64,000 nt of DNA from Sphingomonas metalli (GCF_014641735.1 NZ_BMIH01000003.1:310001-374000); one strand, 5' to 3'; shown: positions 28,374 through 37,729, numbered from the stretch's first letter. The notes: a model not told the origin generated them from the sequence alone. Numbers and translations are program-made.

Positions 28374-30709
28374 CGCCGCGGCAACTCGACGGTGACGAGC
28401 GTGCCCTGCCCCGGCTCCGACACAAGCGTGATCGTGCCGCCATGCGCCTCGACGAACTGGCGGGCGAGCGGCAGGCCGGTGCCGAGCGCGCGCTCGCCCC
28501 CGGGCTGGAGCTGGGGTTCGGCGAACCGGTCGAACAGCTTCGCCGCGCTCTCCGAATCCAGTCCCGGTCCGTCATCGGAGACGATGATCCGCGCGCGGCT
28601 GCTGGTGCCGTCGCTGTGCAGCAGCAGTCGCCCGCCGGGCGGCAGCGAACCGAGCGCGTTGCGGAGCAGATGCTCGATCACCTCGCGCAGCCGGCGAGCA
28701 TCGCCCTGCACCCGGCCGGTCGAGCGCGCCAGCTCGACCGCGAAGTCGATCTGGTGGCGGCGGATCGCGGGCTGGACGGTCGAGGCGGCCTGCCGCGCGA
28801 CCTCGGCCAGATCCACGTCGCCGCGCTCGATCCCCTCGCCGCCCTGGGTCAGGTCGAGCACATCGTCGACCAGCAGGGCCAGCCGCTCGGTCGAATCGAG
28901 GATCGCGCCGACATAGCTGGCCGCCTGTTCGGGCAGCTCGCCGGCATAGCCGCCGTGCAGCATCTCGGCGAAACCGCTGATCGAGGTGAGCGGCGTCTTG
29001 AGCTCGTAGCTCATGTTCGCGACGAACTGCGTCTTCAGCCGATCGGCCTCTTCCAGCGCCTCGGCGCGCTCGCGAAGGGCCAGTTCGGCGCGGCGGCTGT
29101 CGGTGATGTCGAGCATGGTGAAGAGCGCGTTGCCGTCCGGCAACGGCACGGCGGCGAACTCGAAATGGCGGCCATCCGCGAAGGCGACGCGCCCGCCGCG
29201 CTGCTGGCGCTCGACCGTCGCGGCGCGGACCAGCTCGGGAATCAGTCCGGCGCGATTAGGGGTGGCGAGCCGCCCGGCGACCTCGTTGGCGAAGGCATCG
29301 ACGCGCGGATGCCGGACCATGAACGCCTCGTCCACGCCCCAGACCGCCCGGAAGCGATTGTTCCAAAGCTGGAGCCGGCCATCGGCGGCGAAGACGCCGA
29401 GCGCCTCGAACAGATTGTCGAACGTGGCGGTACGGACGCGGAGCAGCGTGTCGCGGGCGCTGGCGAGCTGGACCTGCTCGGTGCGGTCCTCGAAGATCAG
29501 CAGCAGGCCGCCGTCGGGCAGCGACTGGGCGACGACGCGCAGATGCGTGCCGCCGGGCAGGTGCCAGCTCTCCTCGGTCGCGCCCTCCGCCCCGACGAAC
29601 CAGTCGCGCCGCTCGCGCTTCCAGCCGGGAAAGTCGCGCACCTCGGGCAGCCGGTTCGCCTCGCGCATCCGCTCGAGCACGCGGTCGAACTCCATCCCCT
29701 CGGCCAGCCATTCGGGGCGGATCGCGAACAGGCGCTGGAACGGCTGGTTGCTGAACACCAGCGTGCGATCCGCGCCGAACTGCGCCACCCCCGCCGAGAG
29801 ACGGTCGAGCATTCCCCGCTGCGCCTCGGCGAAGCGCTTGGCGCCGCTCTTCGCCTGCTCCAGATCCTCGATATCGACCGCGAAGCCCGCAACGCTGCCG
29901 GTCGCGAGCGGCACGTCGATCACCCGCAGCATGCGCCGCGCGCCGCCGATCGTCGCCGGCAGGACCTGCTCGATCGGCGATCCCCGCTCGCGCGCCGCGG
30001 TCGCGCCGGCAAGCGGGCTGCCGCGATCCGAGCCGTCGATCAGTTCCAGCCCGTTCGCCACCACCTCGTCGGCATGGCCGGCGTCGACCGCATCGACATA
30101 GGCCGCATTCACCATCTGGAGCCGCAGGTCGGGGCCGCGATACCACATGGGCAGCGGCGCCGCCTCGATCAGCCCGGTCAGCGCGTCATAGGCGCCGCCC
30201 AGCCGCGCGACCTCGTTGGCCAGCCGGTCGATCTCGGTTCGCGTGTCGGTGACGTCGAACACCCAGATCACCACCGCGCCGCGCGCCTCGCCCGCGATGC
30301 GCTGGCCGCACATCATCAAGGCCCGCGAGGAGTCGACAGGATGGACCACCCGGTGGAAGGCACGCCCCGAGCGCTGCGCCGTGTCGACGTCGTGCCCGAT
30401 CAGTGCGGCGTCGTCCGGGGTCAGCCCCGCTCCGTCGGCCGACAGGCCGGCGATGGTGGCGGGCGCCACCGCCAGTCCGAACGAGTCGACCAGCGCGGCG
30501 GGCATCTCGATCCGGCCGTCGCCGCGCACCAGCATCGCCGTCGCCGGGCTGGTCGCCAGCAGGGTCTGGAGGCGCTGGTTGTCGCGCTGCACCGCCGCCG
30601 CCTGCCCGCGGGCGCGAAGGCCGACGAAGATCAGGATGCCGCCCAGGATCAGGCACGCGAGCAGCGCCGCCCCCAGCGCCATCGCCGCCTCGGATTCGAG
30701 CACCGTCAT
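28370..30709 (-). CDS. divL: DivL-type PAS sensor kinase with tyrosine at the phosphoacceptor site
   Basis: A 779-residue membrane-anchored kinase-like protein. One N-terminal helix (about 10-32, LGAALLACLILGGILIFVGL) is followed by several PAS-like regions. The dimerisation helix has FVANMSYELKTPLTSISG, in which Tyr568 stands where other kinases have histidine. An HATPase domain has N-box RNALGSLP, DDGPGLD, and GTGLPLAR. In Caulobacter, DivL carries a tyrosine at the same place and acts as an allosteric regulator of CckA in cell-cycle control. The gene lies at the head of the tsaE-amgK-murU-addB-addA unit, 155 bases and a terminator downstream of ahcY. The name follows from the tyrosine and context; signalling details are inferred. 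Confidence 0.82.
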   Translation of the reverse strand: MTVLESEAAMALGAALLACLILGGILIFVGLRARGQAAAVQRDNQRLQTLLATSPATAMLVRGDGRIEMPAALVDSFGLAVAPATIAGLSADGAGLTPDDAALIGHDVDTAQRSGRAFHRVVHPVDSSRALMMCGQRIAGEARGAVVIWVFDVTDTRTEIDRLANEVARLGGAYDALTGLIEAAPLPMWYRGPDLRLQMVNAAYVDAVDAGHADEVVANGLELIDGSDRGSPLAGATAARERGSPIEQVLPATIGGARRMLRVIDVPLATGSVAGFAVDIEDLEQAKSGAKRFAEAQRGMLDRLSAGVAQFGADRTLVFSNQPFQRLFAIRPEWLAEGMEFDRVLERMREANRLPEVRDFPGWKRERRDWFVGAEGATEESWHLPGGTHLRVVAQSLPDGGLLLIFEDRTEQVQLASARDTLLRVRTATFDNLFEALGVFAADGRLQLWNNRFRAVWGVDEAFMVRHPRVDAFANEVAGRLATPNRAGLIPELVRAATVERQQRGGRVAFADGRHFEFAAVPLPDGNALFTMLDITDSRRAELALRERAEALEEADRLKTQFVANMSYELKTPLTSISGFAEMLHGGYAGELPEQAASYVGAILDSTERLALLVDDVLDLTQGGEGIERGDVDLAEVARQAASTVQPAIRRHQIDFAVELARSTGRVQGDARRLREVIEHLLRNALGSLPPGGRLLLHSDGTSSRARIIVSDDGPGLDSESAAKLFDRFAEPQLQPGGERALGTGLPLARQFVEAHGGTITLVSEPGQGTLVTVELPRR

Positions 30710-30788
30710 CGGGCGGCGGGGCGAAGGGCGGCGATAACCATCATCCCGTCCCTAACGCAGCGGCCGGATCGTCAAAAGACCCGGATGC

Positions 30789-30820
30789 AAAAAGGCCCGG
30801 CGCTGATGGCCGGGCCTTCC
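30789..30820 (-). terminator. Rho-independent terminator after ahcY
   Basis: On the minus strand the stem AAGGCCCGGC with GCCGGGCCTT closes over a short loop and is followed by TTTTTGCAT. It separates ahcY from the divL unit, implying that divL has a promoter in the 80 bases that remain. Confidence 0.88.
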
Positions 30821-30864
30821 AGATGGCAGGACGGGCGGCGCGCGCGGCCGCCTGCCCGTGCCGC

Positions 30865-32283
30865 TCAATAGCGGTAATGGTCGGGCTTGAACGGCCCTTC
30901 GACCGGCACGCCGATATAGCCTGCCTGCTTCGGGGTCAGCTTCGACAGCTGCACGCCTAGCTTCTCGAGGTGGAGCGCCGCGACCTTCTCGTCGAGATGC
31001 TTGGGCAGGACGTAGACCTCGTTCTTGTACTGGTCGCCCTTGGTCCAGAGCTCGATCTGCGCCAGCGTCTGGTTGGTGAACGAGGCCGACATCACGAACG
31101 ACGGGTGTCCGGTCGCGCAGCCCAGGTTCACCAGCCGGCCCTTGGCCAGGATGATGATCTGCTTGCCGTCCGGGAACTCGACCAGGTCGGTGCCCGGCTT
31201 CACCTCGGTCCACTTGTAGTTGGACAGGGCGGCGATCTGGATCTCGCTGTCGAAATGGCCGATGTTGCAGACGATCGACATGGGCTTCATCGCCTTCATG
31301 TGATCGGCGGTGATGACGTCGGCATTGCCGGTCGCGGTGACGAAGATGTCGGAGCGCTTCACCGCCTCGTCCATCGTCACGACCTCATAGCCCTCCATCG
31401 CCGCCTGCAGCGCGCAGATCGGATCGATCTCGGTGACGAGCACGCGCGCGCCGCCGTTGCGCAAGCTGGCGGCCGAGCCCTTGCCGACATCGCCGAAGCC
31501 GGCGACGGTGGCGACCTTGCCGGCCAGCATCACGTCGGTGGCGCGGCGGATCGCGTCGACCAGCGACTCCTTGCAGCCGTAGAGGTTGTCGAACTTCGAC
31601 TTGGTGACCGAGTCGTTCACGTTGATCGCCGGGAAGGGCAGCTCGCCCTTCTTGGCGATCTCGTACAGGCGGTGGACGCCGGTCGTCGTCTCTTCCGACA
31701 CGCCCTTCAGGTTCTTCACGGTCTCGGTCAGATAGCCCGGCTTCTTGGCGATGAACGCCTTTACCGACCGCTGGAACTCGACTTCCTCTTCATTCTCGGG
31801 CTCGGCGAAGGTCGCGCCGGCCTCGAGCTTCGCGCCCCACAGCGCGAACATGGTCGCGTCGCCACCGTCGTCGAGGATGATGTTCGCGGTCTGGCCGTTG
31901 CCGTCGTCCCAGTCGAAGATGTCGCCGACATAGTCCCAATATTCGGCCAGCGTCTCGCCCTTCACGGCGAAGACGGGGATGCCGGCGGCAGCGATCGCCG
32001 CGGCGGCATGGTCCTGGGTCGAGAAGATGTTGCAGGTCGCCCAGCGCACGTCGGCGCCCAGCGCGACCAGCGTCTCGATCAGCACCGCGGTCTGGATCGT
32101 CATGTGGAGCGATCCGGTGATGCGCGCGCCCTTGAGCGGCTGCGACGCGCCGAACTCGTCCCGCAGCGCCATCAGGCCCGGCATCTCGGTTTCGGCGATG
32201 CGGATCTCGGCGCGGCCGAAATCGGCGAGGCCGATATCCTTGATGACATAGTCGTTGCCCGTGGGGGCGATTGCGGTGGCCAC
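30865..32283 (-). CDS. ahcY: Adenosylhomocysteinase
   Basis: Reversibly hydrolyses S-adenosylhomocysteine to adenosine and homocysteine, relieving product inhibition of methyltransferases. The 472 residues include the NAD-binding [46 protein letters not shown] and the C-terminal KPDHYRY. The start is a GTG at 32283: a strong AGGAG lies seven bases upstream, and the family sequence (M)[20 protein letters not shown] begins there. A perfect 20-base palindrome 61-80 bases upstream is a likely operator. The gene has its own terminator and is probably monocistronic. Confidence 0.97.
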   Translation of the reverse strand: MATAIAPTGNDYVIKDIGLADFGRAEIRIAETEMPGLMALRDEFGASQPLKGARITGSLHMTIQTAVLIETLVALGADVRWATCNIFSTQDHAAAAIAAAGIPVFAVKGETLAEYWDYVGDIFDWDDGNGQTANIILDDGGDATMFALWGAKLEAGATFAEPENEEEVEFQRSVKAFIAKKPGYLTETVKNLKGVSEETTTGVHRLYEIAKKGELPFPAINVNDSVTKSKFDNLYGCKESLVDAIRRATDVMLAGKVATVAGFGDVGKGSAASLRNGGARVLVTEIDPICALQAAMEGYEVVTMDEAVKRSDIFVTATGNADVITADHMKAMKPMSIVCNIGHFDSEIQIAALSNYKWTEVKPGTDLVEFPDGKQIIILAKGRLVNLGCATGHPSFVMSASFTNQTLAQIELWTKGDQYKNEVYVLPKHLDEKVAALHLEKLGVQLSKLTPKQAGYIGVPVEGPFKPDHYRY

Positions 32284-32289
32284 GTGATG

Positions 32290-32295
32290 CTCCTC
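32290..32295 (-). promoter_or_regulatory. Ribosome binding site that fixes the GTG start of ahcY
   Basis: GAGGAG on the minus strand, six bases before the GTG at 32283. No ATG in this frame lies at a suitable distance, so it decides the start. Confidence 0.8.
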
Positions 32296-32343
32296 GCGAA
32301 AGATGGATGCGCGCCCTTTAGGCGCTCCGGCCCTGCCGATCAA

Positions 32344-32363
32344 ATATAAAGATATCTTTATAT
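32344..32363. promoter_or_regulatory. Perfect 20-base palindrome upstream of ahcY (candidate operator)
   Basis: ATATAAAGATATCTTTATAT is its own reverse complement over all 20 bases. It is strikingly AT-rich in a GC-rich chromosome, and lies between yqgE and the ahcY start on the ahcY promoter side. ArsR-family regulators of methionine/SAH metabolism (SahR/SamR type) are known to control ahcY in proteobacteria, and from memory their sites look like this; I cannot verify that match here. Confidence 0.7.
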
Positions 32364-32390
32364 CGCTATGACCGAGCGGCGCAGCGCCGG

Positions 32391-32963
32391 TCAGGCGGTT
32401 CCCGAGCCGGCGACCAGATGCCGCGGATCGATGCCCGCCGCGGCATAGGCGCAGGCCCAGCGTTCCTCGGCCTCGACATCCCAGAGCAGGCTTGTGTCCC
32501 CTTCCGTGGTCAGCCAGCCGGGGGCGGCAAGCTCGTCCTCCAGCTGACCGCCGCTCCAGCCGGCATAGCCGAGCGCGACCACCCAGCGTTGCGGTCCGGT
32601 GCCGTCGGCGATCGCGCGCAAGACGTCGATCGTGCCGGACAGCGCCCAGCGGCCCGCGACGTCGATCGTGTCCTGCCCCGACCAGTCGCGACTGTGGACG
32701 ACGAAGCCGCGGCGGATCTCGACCGGACCGCCGAAATGGACGGGTGCGTCGGGCGTGTCGCCGCGATCGATCTCGAACTGGTCCAGCAGCGTATGCAGGC
32801 CCAGCCCATCGATCGTCGCGCCCAGGCCAATGCCGATCGCGCCCTGCTCGTCATGCGCGCACATGGCGATCACCGCATGGGCGAAGCGCGGATCGCCCAG
32901 GCCGGGCGTCGCCAGCAGGAACTGGCCGGTCAGATAGGGGCTGGTGTCGGACGATGCGGACAT
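32391..32963 (-). CDS. yqgE: YqgE/AlgH family protein
   Basis: A 190-residue UPF0301 protein. The start at 32963 gives [31 protein letters not shown] in place, matching the family opening GxxLIAxPxLxDPxF. [15 protein letters not shown], and [19 protein letters not shown] further on, are the other hallmark blocks. The molecular role is unknown; some relatives influence alginate or stress genes. It is divergent from the peroxiredoxin gene (115 bases) and lies upstream of ahcY on the same strand, but the palindrome between them suggests separate control. Confidence 0.9.
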   Translation of the reverse strand: MSASSDTSPYLTGQFLLATPGLGDPRFAHAVIAMCAHDEQGAIGIGLGATIDGLGLHTLLDQFEIDRGDTPDAPVHFGGPVEIRRGFVVHSRDWSGQDTIDVAGRWALSGTIDVLRAIADGTGPQRWVVALGYAGWSGGQLEDELAAPGWLTTEGDTSLLWDVEAEERWACAYAAAGIDPRHLVAGSGTA

Positions 32964-33078
32964 GCCCGGAAGATAGGAAGGCGTTCGCCGCGCCGCCATG
33001 GCAAAACGGCCGCTTGCGGCGCGCCTGCGTCTGGTCGAGAGAGGCGGCCGATCCGCTTCAGCAAACAGGGAGAATGCC

Positions 33079-33558
33079 ATGACGATCCGCCCCGGCGACA
33101 CGCTGCCCGAGGTCACGCTGGTCAAGGCGACGCCAGACGGGCCGGATCAGGTCCAGTCGCCCGAATTCTTCGCCGGGCGCACGGTCGCGCTGTTCGCGGT
33201 GCCGGGCGCCTATACGCCGACCTGCTCGGCGCGGCATCTGCCGGGCTTCGTCGAACAGCTCGACGCGTTCAAGGCCAAGGGTGTCGACGAGGTCGCCTGC
33301 ACCGCGGTGAACGACGCCTTCGTGCTCGCCGCCTGGGCGAAGGCGAGCGGCGCCGAAGGCGTGACGATGCTCGCCGACGGCAATGGCGAGTTCGCGCGCG
33401 CGATCGGGCTGGACTTCGACGGCAGCCGCTTCGGCATGGGCGTGCGCAGCCAGCGCTATGCGATGATCGTGCGCGACAACGTGGTCGAGCAGCTCCATGT
33501 CGAGGCGCCGGGCGAGTTCAAGGTCAGCAGCGCCGACCATCTGCTCGCCGGGCTCTGA
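33079..33558 (+). CDS. Peroxiredoxin (Prx5/AhpC-TSA type)
   Basis: A 159-residue thiol peroxidase that reduces hydroperoxides. The peroxidatic cysteine is Cys49 in VPGAYTPTCSARHLPGF, the Prx5 signature. A second cysteine occurs in VDEVACTAVND. FGMGVRSQRYAMIVRD is the conserved C-terminal block. The ATG at 33079 is preceded by AGGGAGA. The reductant is not shown; the thioredoxin at 19527 is a plausible partner, but this is inference. A short tandem duplication overlaps the end of the gene. Confidence 0.92.
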   Translation: MTIRPGDTLPEVTLVKATPDGPDQVQSPEFFAGRTVALFAVPGAYTPTCSARHLPGFVEQLDAFKAKGVDEVACTAVNDAFVLAAWAKASGAEGVTMLADGNGEFARAIGLDFDGSRFGMGVRSQRYAMIVRDNVVEQLHVEAPGEFKVSSADHLLAGL

Positions 33559-33590
33559 CGCCGGGCTCTGACGCCGGGCATCCTGACGCC
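33550..33590 (+). repeat. Short tandem repeat across the peroxiredoxin stop codon
   Basis: GGGCTCTGACGCC occurs twice in tandem (33550-33562 and 33563-33575). A third diverged copy (GGGCATCCTGACGCC) follows at 33576-33590. The first copy contains the stop codon, so the duplication does not change the protein. Confidence 0.8.
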
Positions 33591-33661
33591 GGCCGATGCC
33601 CGCGTCAGGGCCCCGATCCCGTCGTCTTGCCAGCGTCATCGGGCGCGCGTAACCCTGCCCG

Positions 33662-35098
33662 ATGACACTCGCATCCGACATCGTCGCGAAGCTCGACGAA
33701 CTCTATACCGCCTCGGTCGAGCGGCTTCAGGCCGCGCTCAACGCCTATCTTTCCGATGGAATCACCCCCGATGCCGATGCGCGGCGCGAGGGTGCTTTCG
33801 CCTATCCCGAGATCCATCTGCGCTTTTCGGGCGAGCCCGGCCGGCCGACGCCGATGCGCGCGTTCGGCCGGCTGGTCTCGCCCGGCGAATACCGGATCAG
33901 CGTGACCAAGCCGGCGACGTTCGCCGATTACCTCACCGAGCAGCTCGACCTGCTGATCGCCAATTACGACGTCTCCGTCGAGGCGGTGGCGGGGCATCAG
34001 GAGATCCCCTTCCCCTATGTGCTCGACCCCGGCCATGCGCTGAGCCTCGACCAGGTGTCGGTGGCCGAGCTGGCGCGCTGGTTCCCGGCGACCGAGCTCG
34101 CCTTTATCGGCGACGAGATCGCCGACGGGCTGTGGATGACCGCCGACGGCAGCCGCCCGCTGGCGCTGTTCGACGCGCTGCGCACCGATTTCAGCCTCGC
34201 GCGACTGCGCCACTATATGGGCACGCCGGCGGAGCATGTGCAGCGCTTCGTGCTATTCACCAACTACCACCGCTATGTCGACGAGTTCGTGCGCTGGGCG
34301 GCGACCCAGCTAGGCGAGGGCAGCCGTTTCACCGCGCTGTCGGGCGCGGGCAATGTCATGATCCGCTCGCCCGAGGATGTCGACCAGATCGTCAACGACA
34401 GCGCATGGCGTCGACACCAGATGCCTGCCTATCACCTGATGGCGGAAGACGGCACGGGCATCACGCTGGTCAATATCGGCGTCGGCCCGTCCAATGCGAA
34501 GACGATCTGCGACCATCTGGCGGTGCTGCGACCCGAGGCGTGGCTGATGATCGGCCATTGCGGCGGCCTGCGCCCCTCGCAGCGGATCGGCGACTATGTG
34601 CTGGCCCATGCCTATCTGCGCGACGACCATGTGCTCGACGACGTGCTGCCCCCGGAGATCCCGGTGCCGGCGATCGCCGAGGTGCAGGTGGCGCTCGCCC
34701 GCGCCGCCGAGATCGTCTCGGGGCAGAGCGGCGAGGAGCTGAAGCGGCGGCTGCGCACCGGTACGATCGTGACCACCGACGACCGCAACTGGGAGCTGCG
34801 CTATTCGCGCTCGGCGCTGCGCTTCTCGCTGAGCCGCGCCGTCGGGATCGACATGGAGTCGGCGACGATCGCGGCGCAGGGCTATCGTTTCCGCGTGCCC
34901 TACGGAACGCTGCTCTGCGTCTCGGACAAGCCGCTCCATGGCGAGCTGAAGCTGCCGGGTCAGGCCAACCGCTTCTACGAGCGCGCGATCAGCGAGCATA
35001 TGCGGATCGGGATCGAGGCGTGCGAGCAGCTGCGGCTGGAAGGCGAGCGGCTCCACAGCCGCAAGCTGCGCGCGTTCAACGAGCCGCCCTTCCGCTAA
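33662..35098 (+). CDS. amn: AMP nucleosidase
   Basis: Splits AMP into adenine and ribose-5-phosphate, regulating purine pools. The N-terminal ~200 residues match the AMN-specific regulatory domain (FAYPEIHLRFSGEP, then SPGEYRISVTKP). The C-terminal half is a purine-nucleoside-phosphorylase-fold domain with LVNIGVGPSNAKTICDHLA, MIGHCGGLRPSQRIGDYV and GIDMESATIAAQG. The 478-residue length is normal. The upstream 103-base gap begins with the tandem repeat of the previous gene. Confidence 0.95.
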   Translation: MTLASDIVAKLDELYTASVERLQAALNAYLSDGITPDADARREGAFAYPEIHLRFSGEPGRPTPMRAFGRLVSPGEYRISVTKPATFADYLTEQLDLLIANYDVSVEAVAGHQEIPFPYVLDPGHALSLDQVSVAELARWFPATELAFIGDEIADGLWMTADGSRPLALFDALRTDFSLARLRHYMGTPAEHVQRFVLFTNYHRYVDEFVRWAATQLGEGSRFTALSGAGNVMIRSPEDVDQIVNDSAWRRHQMPAYHLMAEDGTGITLVNIGVGPSNAKTICDHLAVLRPEAWLMIGHCGGLRPSQRIGDYVLAHAYLRDDHVLDDVLPPEIPVPAIAEVQVALARAAEIVSGQSGEELKRRLRTGTIVTTDDRNWELRYSRSALRFSLSRAVGIDMESATIAAQGYRFRVPYGTLLCVSDKPLHGELKLPGQANRFYERAISEHMRIGIEACEQLRLEGERLHSRKLRAFNEPPFR

Positions 35099-35180
35099 AA
35101 GTCCGGAGCGCGCAACCAATGCGGCCGCGCTGGCGTTTCGCCTGCGCAACCAATTCGCTCATCGCGTGAGGGGACGCCGC

Positions 35181-35654
35181 ATGGCCGACAACGAAGCAAC
35201 GCCGCCCGAAACGCCCAAGGCGCCACGCCGCCGCCGGACCACCACGCCGGCCAAGGCCGCCGCGGCCAAGCGCCCGAGCCGTGCGAAGAAGCCGGAGGTG
35301 GAAACCGCGGCCGAAGCGAAGCCCAAGGCGGCGGCCGTCAAGGCGCCGCCCAAGCCGCGCACGACCAAGCGTACCACGGCGGCCAAACCGGCGACTCCGC
35401 GCTCGGCGGCGAGCCGCGTGCGCGCGGCGGCTGGAACCGCGACCGACAAGGTCGGCGGCAAATGGGGCGCGGCCGCGATCGCCGGCGGCATCGCCGCGGC
35501 GGGCGCGGCGGCCGCGGCGCTGCTGTCGCTGCGCGGCTCGACGCCAAAGGGCGCGGACAAGCCGAAGGGCAAGACGGCGCATCAGCCCGACGGCACCGAT
35601 GCCTCCAAGTCGTTCGAGGCGAAGATCGCGGACGAGAACACGATCCCGGAGTGA
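35181..35654 (+). CDS. Lys/Ala/Pro-rich (histone H1-like) protein with a membrane helix
   Basis: 157 residues of strongly biased composition. Residues 1-90 are rich in Lys, Ala, Pro, Arg and Thr with PAKAAAAKRP- and KPRTTKRTTAAKP-like units, resembling eukaryotic H1 tails and bacterial H1-like proteins. A hydrophobic Ala/Gly segment (AAIAGGIAAAGAAAAALLSL, about 98-117) could span the membrane. The tail contains DGTDASKSFEAKIADENTIPE. A GAGGGG ribosome binding site precedes the ATG at 35181. I do not recognise a named family; DNA or polyanion binding is a guess from the charge. Confidence 0.6.
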   Translation: MADNEATPPETPKAPRRRRTTTPAKAAAAKRPSRAKKPEVETAAEAKPKAAAVKAPPKPRTTKRTTAAKPATPRSAASRVRAAAGTATDKVGGKWGAAAIAGGIAAAGAAAAALLSLRGSTPKGADKPKGKTAHQPDGTDASKSFEAKIADENTIPE

Positions 35655-35737
35655 GGGGCGGGCGTTCGCGCCCGCCGCCCGAAGGCCAGGGCCTTCGCAG
35701 AAGAGCCGGGGCGGAGGCCGCTCGCCGTTTCCTCGAT

Positions 35738-35819
35738 CGTCATCCCGGCGCAGGCCGGGATCTCCCGGTCAGGCGCGCAGCAAGAGCCGCAAAAGACCCC
35801 AGCCTCCGCTGGGGCGACG
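35738..35819. repeat. Family A palindromic element
   Basis: CGTCATCCCGGCGCAGGCCG at one end and CCCCAGCCTCCGCTGGGGCG at the other. It lies between the convergent H1-like and M2 peptidase genes. Confidence 0.8.
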
Positions 35820-35865
35820 ATACTGGCCGCATATACACACACTGGGGCAACAGGGCGGCGCTCCC

Positions 35866-37704
35866 TCACCAGCCCTGCGGCTTGCCCTTGTTCTGCTGGT
35901 CGAGCCACGTCTTGAGCGGTGCGAAATAGGCGATCAGCGCCTTGCCCGACATCTCGCGACTGCCGGTGAAGGTCTGGAGCGCATCCGGCCATGGCTTTGA
36001 CTGGCCCATCGCCAGCATCGCGTTGAGGCGACGGCCGACCTCCTTGTTGTCGTAGAAGGAACAGCGGTGGAGCGGCCCCTTCCAGCCCGCCTGCCGGCAC
36101 GCCGCCTCGTAGAACTGGAACTGGAGCACGCGCGCGAGGAAGTAGCGGGTATAGGGCACGCCGGCCGGCACATGGTATTTCGCGCCCGGATCGAACTTCG
36201 TCTCGTCGCGCGCGACAGGCGGCTTCACGCCCTGATATTGCAGGCGCAGCGCATCCCAGCCGGCCTGATAGCCGCCCGGCGCGATCTGGCCGGAAAAGAC
36301 CTGCCAGCGCCATTTGTCGATCAGGAGGCCGAAGGGAAGGAACGCGACCTTGTCCATCGCCTGCCGCAGCAACAGGCCGATATCCTTGTCCGGCCCCGGC
36401 ACCTGCGCGCGGTTTAGCAGGCCGATGTTCACCAGATAATCGGGCGTGATCGACAGCGCGATCGTGTCGCCGATCGCCTCGTGGAAGCCGTCATTGGCGC
36501 CGTTCTTGTAGAGGAAGGGCTGCGCCTTGTAGGCGCGCTGATAATAGTTGTGGCCGAGTTCATGATGGATGGTGGTGAAGTCGTCGCCATTCACCTTGGT
36601 GCACATCTTGATGCGGATATCGTCCGCATTGTCGAGGTCCCAGGCCGAGGCGTGGCAGATCACCTCGCGATCGGCGGGCTTCACGATCTGCGAGCGCTGC
36701 CAGAAGCTTTCGGGCAGCGGCGCGAAGCCGAGCGAGGAGTAGAAGGCCTCGCCCTGCTTCACCATCCGGACGGGATCGTACTGCCTGGCCTTGAGCAGCT
36801 CGCCCACGTCATAGCCGAGATCGCCTGCCCCCTTGGGGGCGACCACGTCGTAGATATTGCCCCATTCCTGCGCCCACATATTGCCGAGCAGGTCGGCGCG
36901 GATCGGACCGGTCCTGGGCTGGACGGCGTCGCCATATTTCTCGTTGAGCTTCCAGCGGACATAGGTGTGGAGCGCGAGGTAGAGCGGCTTGACCTCGCCC
37001 CAGATCCTGTCGGTCAGCGCGGCGAACTGCTCGGGCGGCATGTCATAGCCCGAGCGCCACATCGCGCCGGTATCGGCATAGCCGAGGCCCTTGGCGCCCT
37101 CGTTGGCCAGCACGCTCATCCGCTGATAGTCGGCGCGCATCGGGGCGCCGACATTGTCGTGCCAGCTGGTCCACATCTCCTGCAGCTTGGCGGGATCGCG
37201 GCTGGTGCCCATCGCCGCCTCGATATCCGATCCGTTGATCGGCTTGCCGTCCAGCGTGCCACGGCCCTTGCCATAGCCCGAGGCCATGCGCGTGGTCAGC
37301 ATCGCCAGCTCGTCCGCCGCACCGGGCCGGTCGGCGGCGGGCAGGACGATCCCGCCGCGCAGCAGGTCGAGCTTGCGACGCGTGTCGTAGGACAGGCTTT
37401 TCACCGTCGCGAACCGCGCCGCCTCATTGGCCAGCTTCACTTGCAATTCGGTCAGTCGCGCATTGTCGGCGGCGGCGAGCGCGTCGGTATCGTCGGTGAT
37501 ATAGGTAGCGTTGACCCAGTTGATCCGATTGTTGGGCACCGAGACGGCGGCCAGCTGCTTCTCCGCATCGGCGACGAACGCGTCCGCCTCCGCCGCGGTC
37601 GGTGCGGCGGTGGTGGCTGTGGGAGCTTGGGCGGCGGTCGCCGCGGGAATGGCGAGAAGGGCGGCGAGGACGCCGAGCGAGGGACGGATGCGGATGGTCG
37701 ACAT
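35866..37704 (-). CDS. M2 family peptidyl-dipeptidase (ACE-like), exported
   Basis: A 612-residue zinc metallopeptidase related to angiotensin-converting enzyme; it releases C-terminal dipeptides from oligopeptides. A signal peptide (MSTIRIRPSLGVLAALLAIP, then an AAQA-type cleavage region) sends it to the periplasm. The zinc site HELGH has His381, Glu382 and His385, and the third ligand lies in GFHEAIGDTIALS. The C-terminal KTWLDQQNKGKPQGW is preserved, so it appears intact. It is followed by the palindromic element. The upstream hydrolase gene on the same strand begins at 38491, 25 bases before its start region, so the two may form an operon. Confidence 0.93.
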   Translation of the reverse strand: MSTIRIRPSLGVLAALLAIPAATAAQAPTATTAAPTAAEADAFVADAEKQLAAVSVPNNRINWVNATYITDDTDALAAADNARLTELQVKLANEAARFATVKSLSYDTRRKLDLLRGGIVLPAADRPGAADELAMLTTRMASGYGKGRGTLDGKPINGSDIEAAMGTSRDPAKLQEMWTSWHDNVGAPMRADYQRMSVLANEGAKGLGYADTGAMWRSGYDMPPEQFAALTDRIWGEVKPLYLALHTYVRWKLNEKYGDAVQPRTGPIRADLLGNMWAQEWGNIYDVVAPKGAGDLGYDVGELLKARQYDPVRMVKQGEAFYSSLGFAPLPESFWQRSQIVKPADREVICHASAWDLDNADDIRIKMCTKVNGDDFTTIHHELGHNYYQRAYKAQPFLYKNGANDGFHEAIGDTIALSITPDYLVNIGLLNRAQVPGPDKDIGLLLRQAMDKVAFLPFGLLIDKWRWQVFSGQIAPGGYQAGWDALRLQYQGVKPPVARDETKFDPGAKYHVPAGVPYTRYFLARVLQFQFYEAACRQAGWKGPLHRCSFYDNKEVGRRLNAMLAMGQSKPWPDALQTFTGSREMSGKALIAYFAPLKTWLDQQNKGKPQGW

Positions 37705-37729
37705 GGCCCGGTTCTAGGGCCGGCCCACC

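Noticed and set aside
32284-32390. SAM- or SAH-type riboswitch in the ahcY leader
   Set aside because: The leader is short, and apart from the 20-base palindrome I could not align it to a known riboswitch core by eye. The palindrome sits where a protein operator would.
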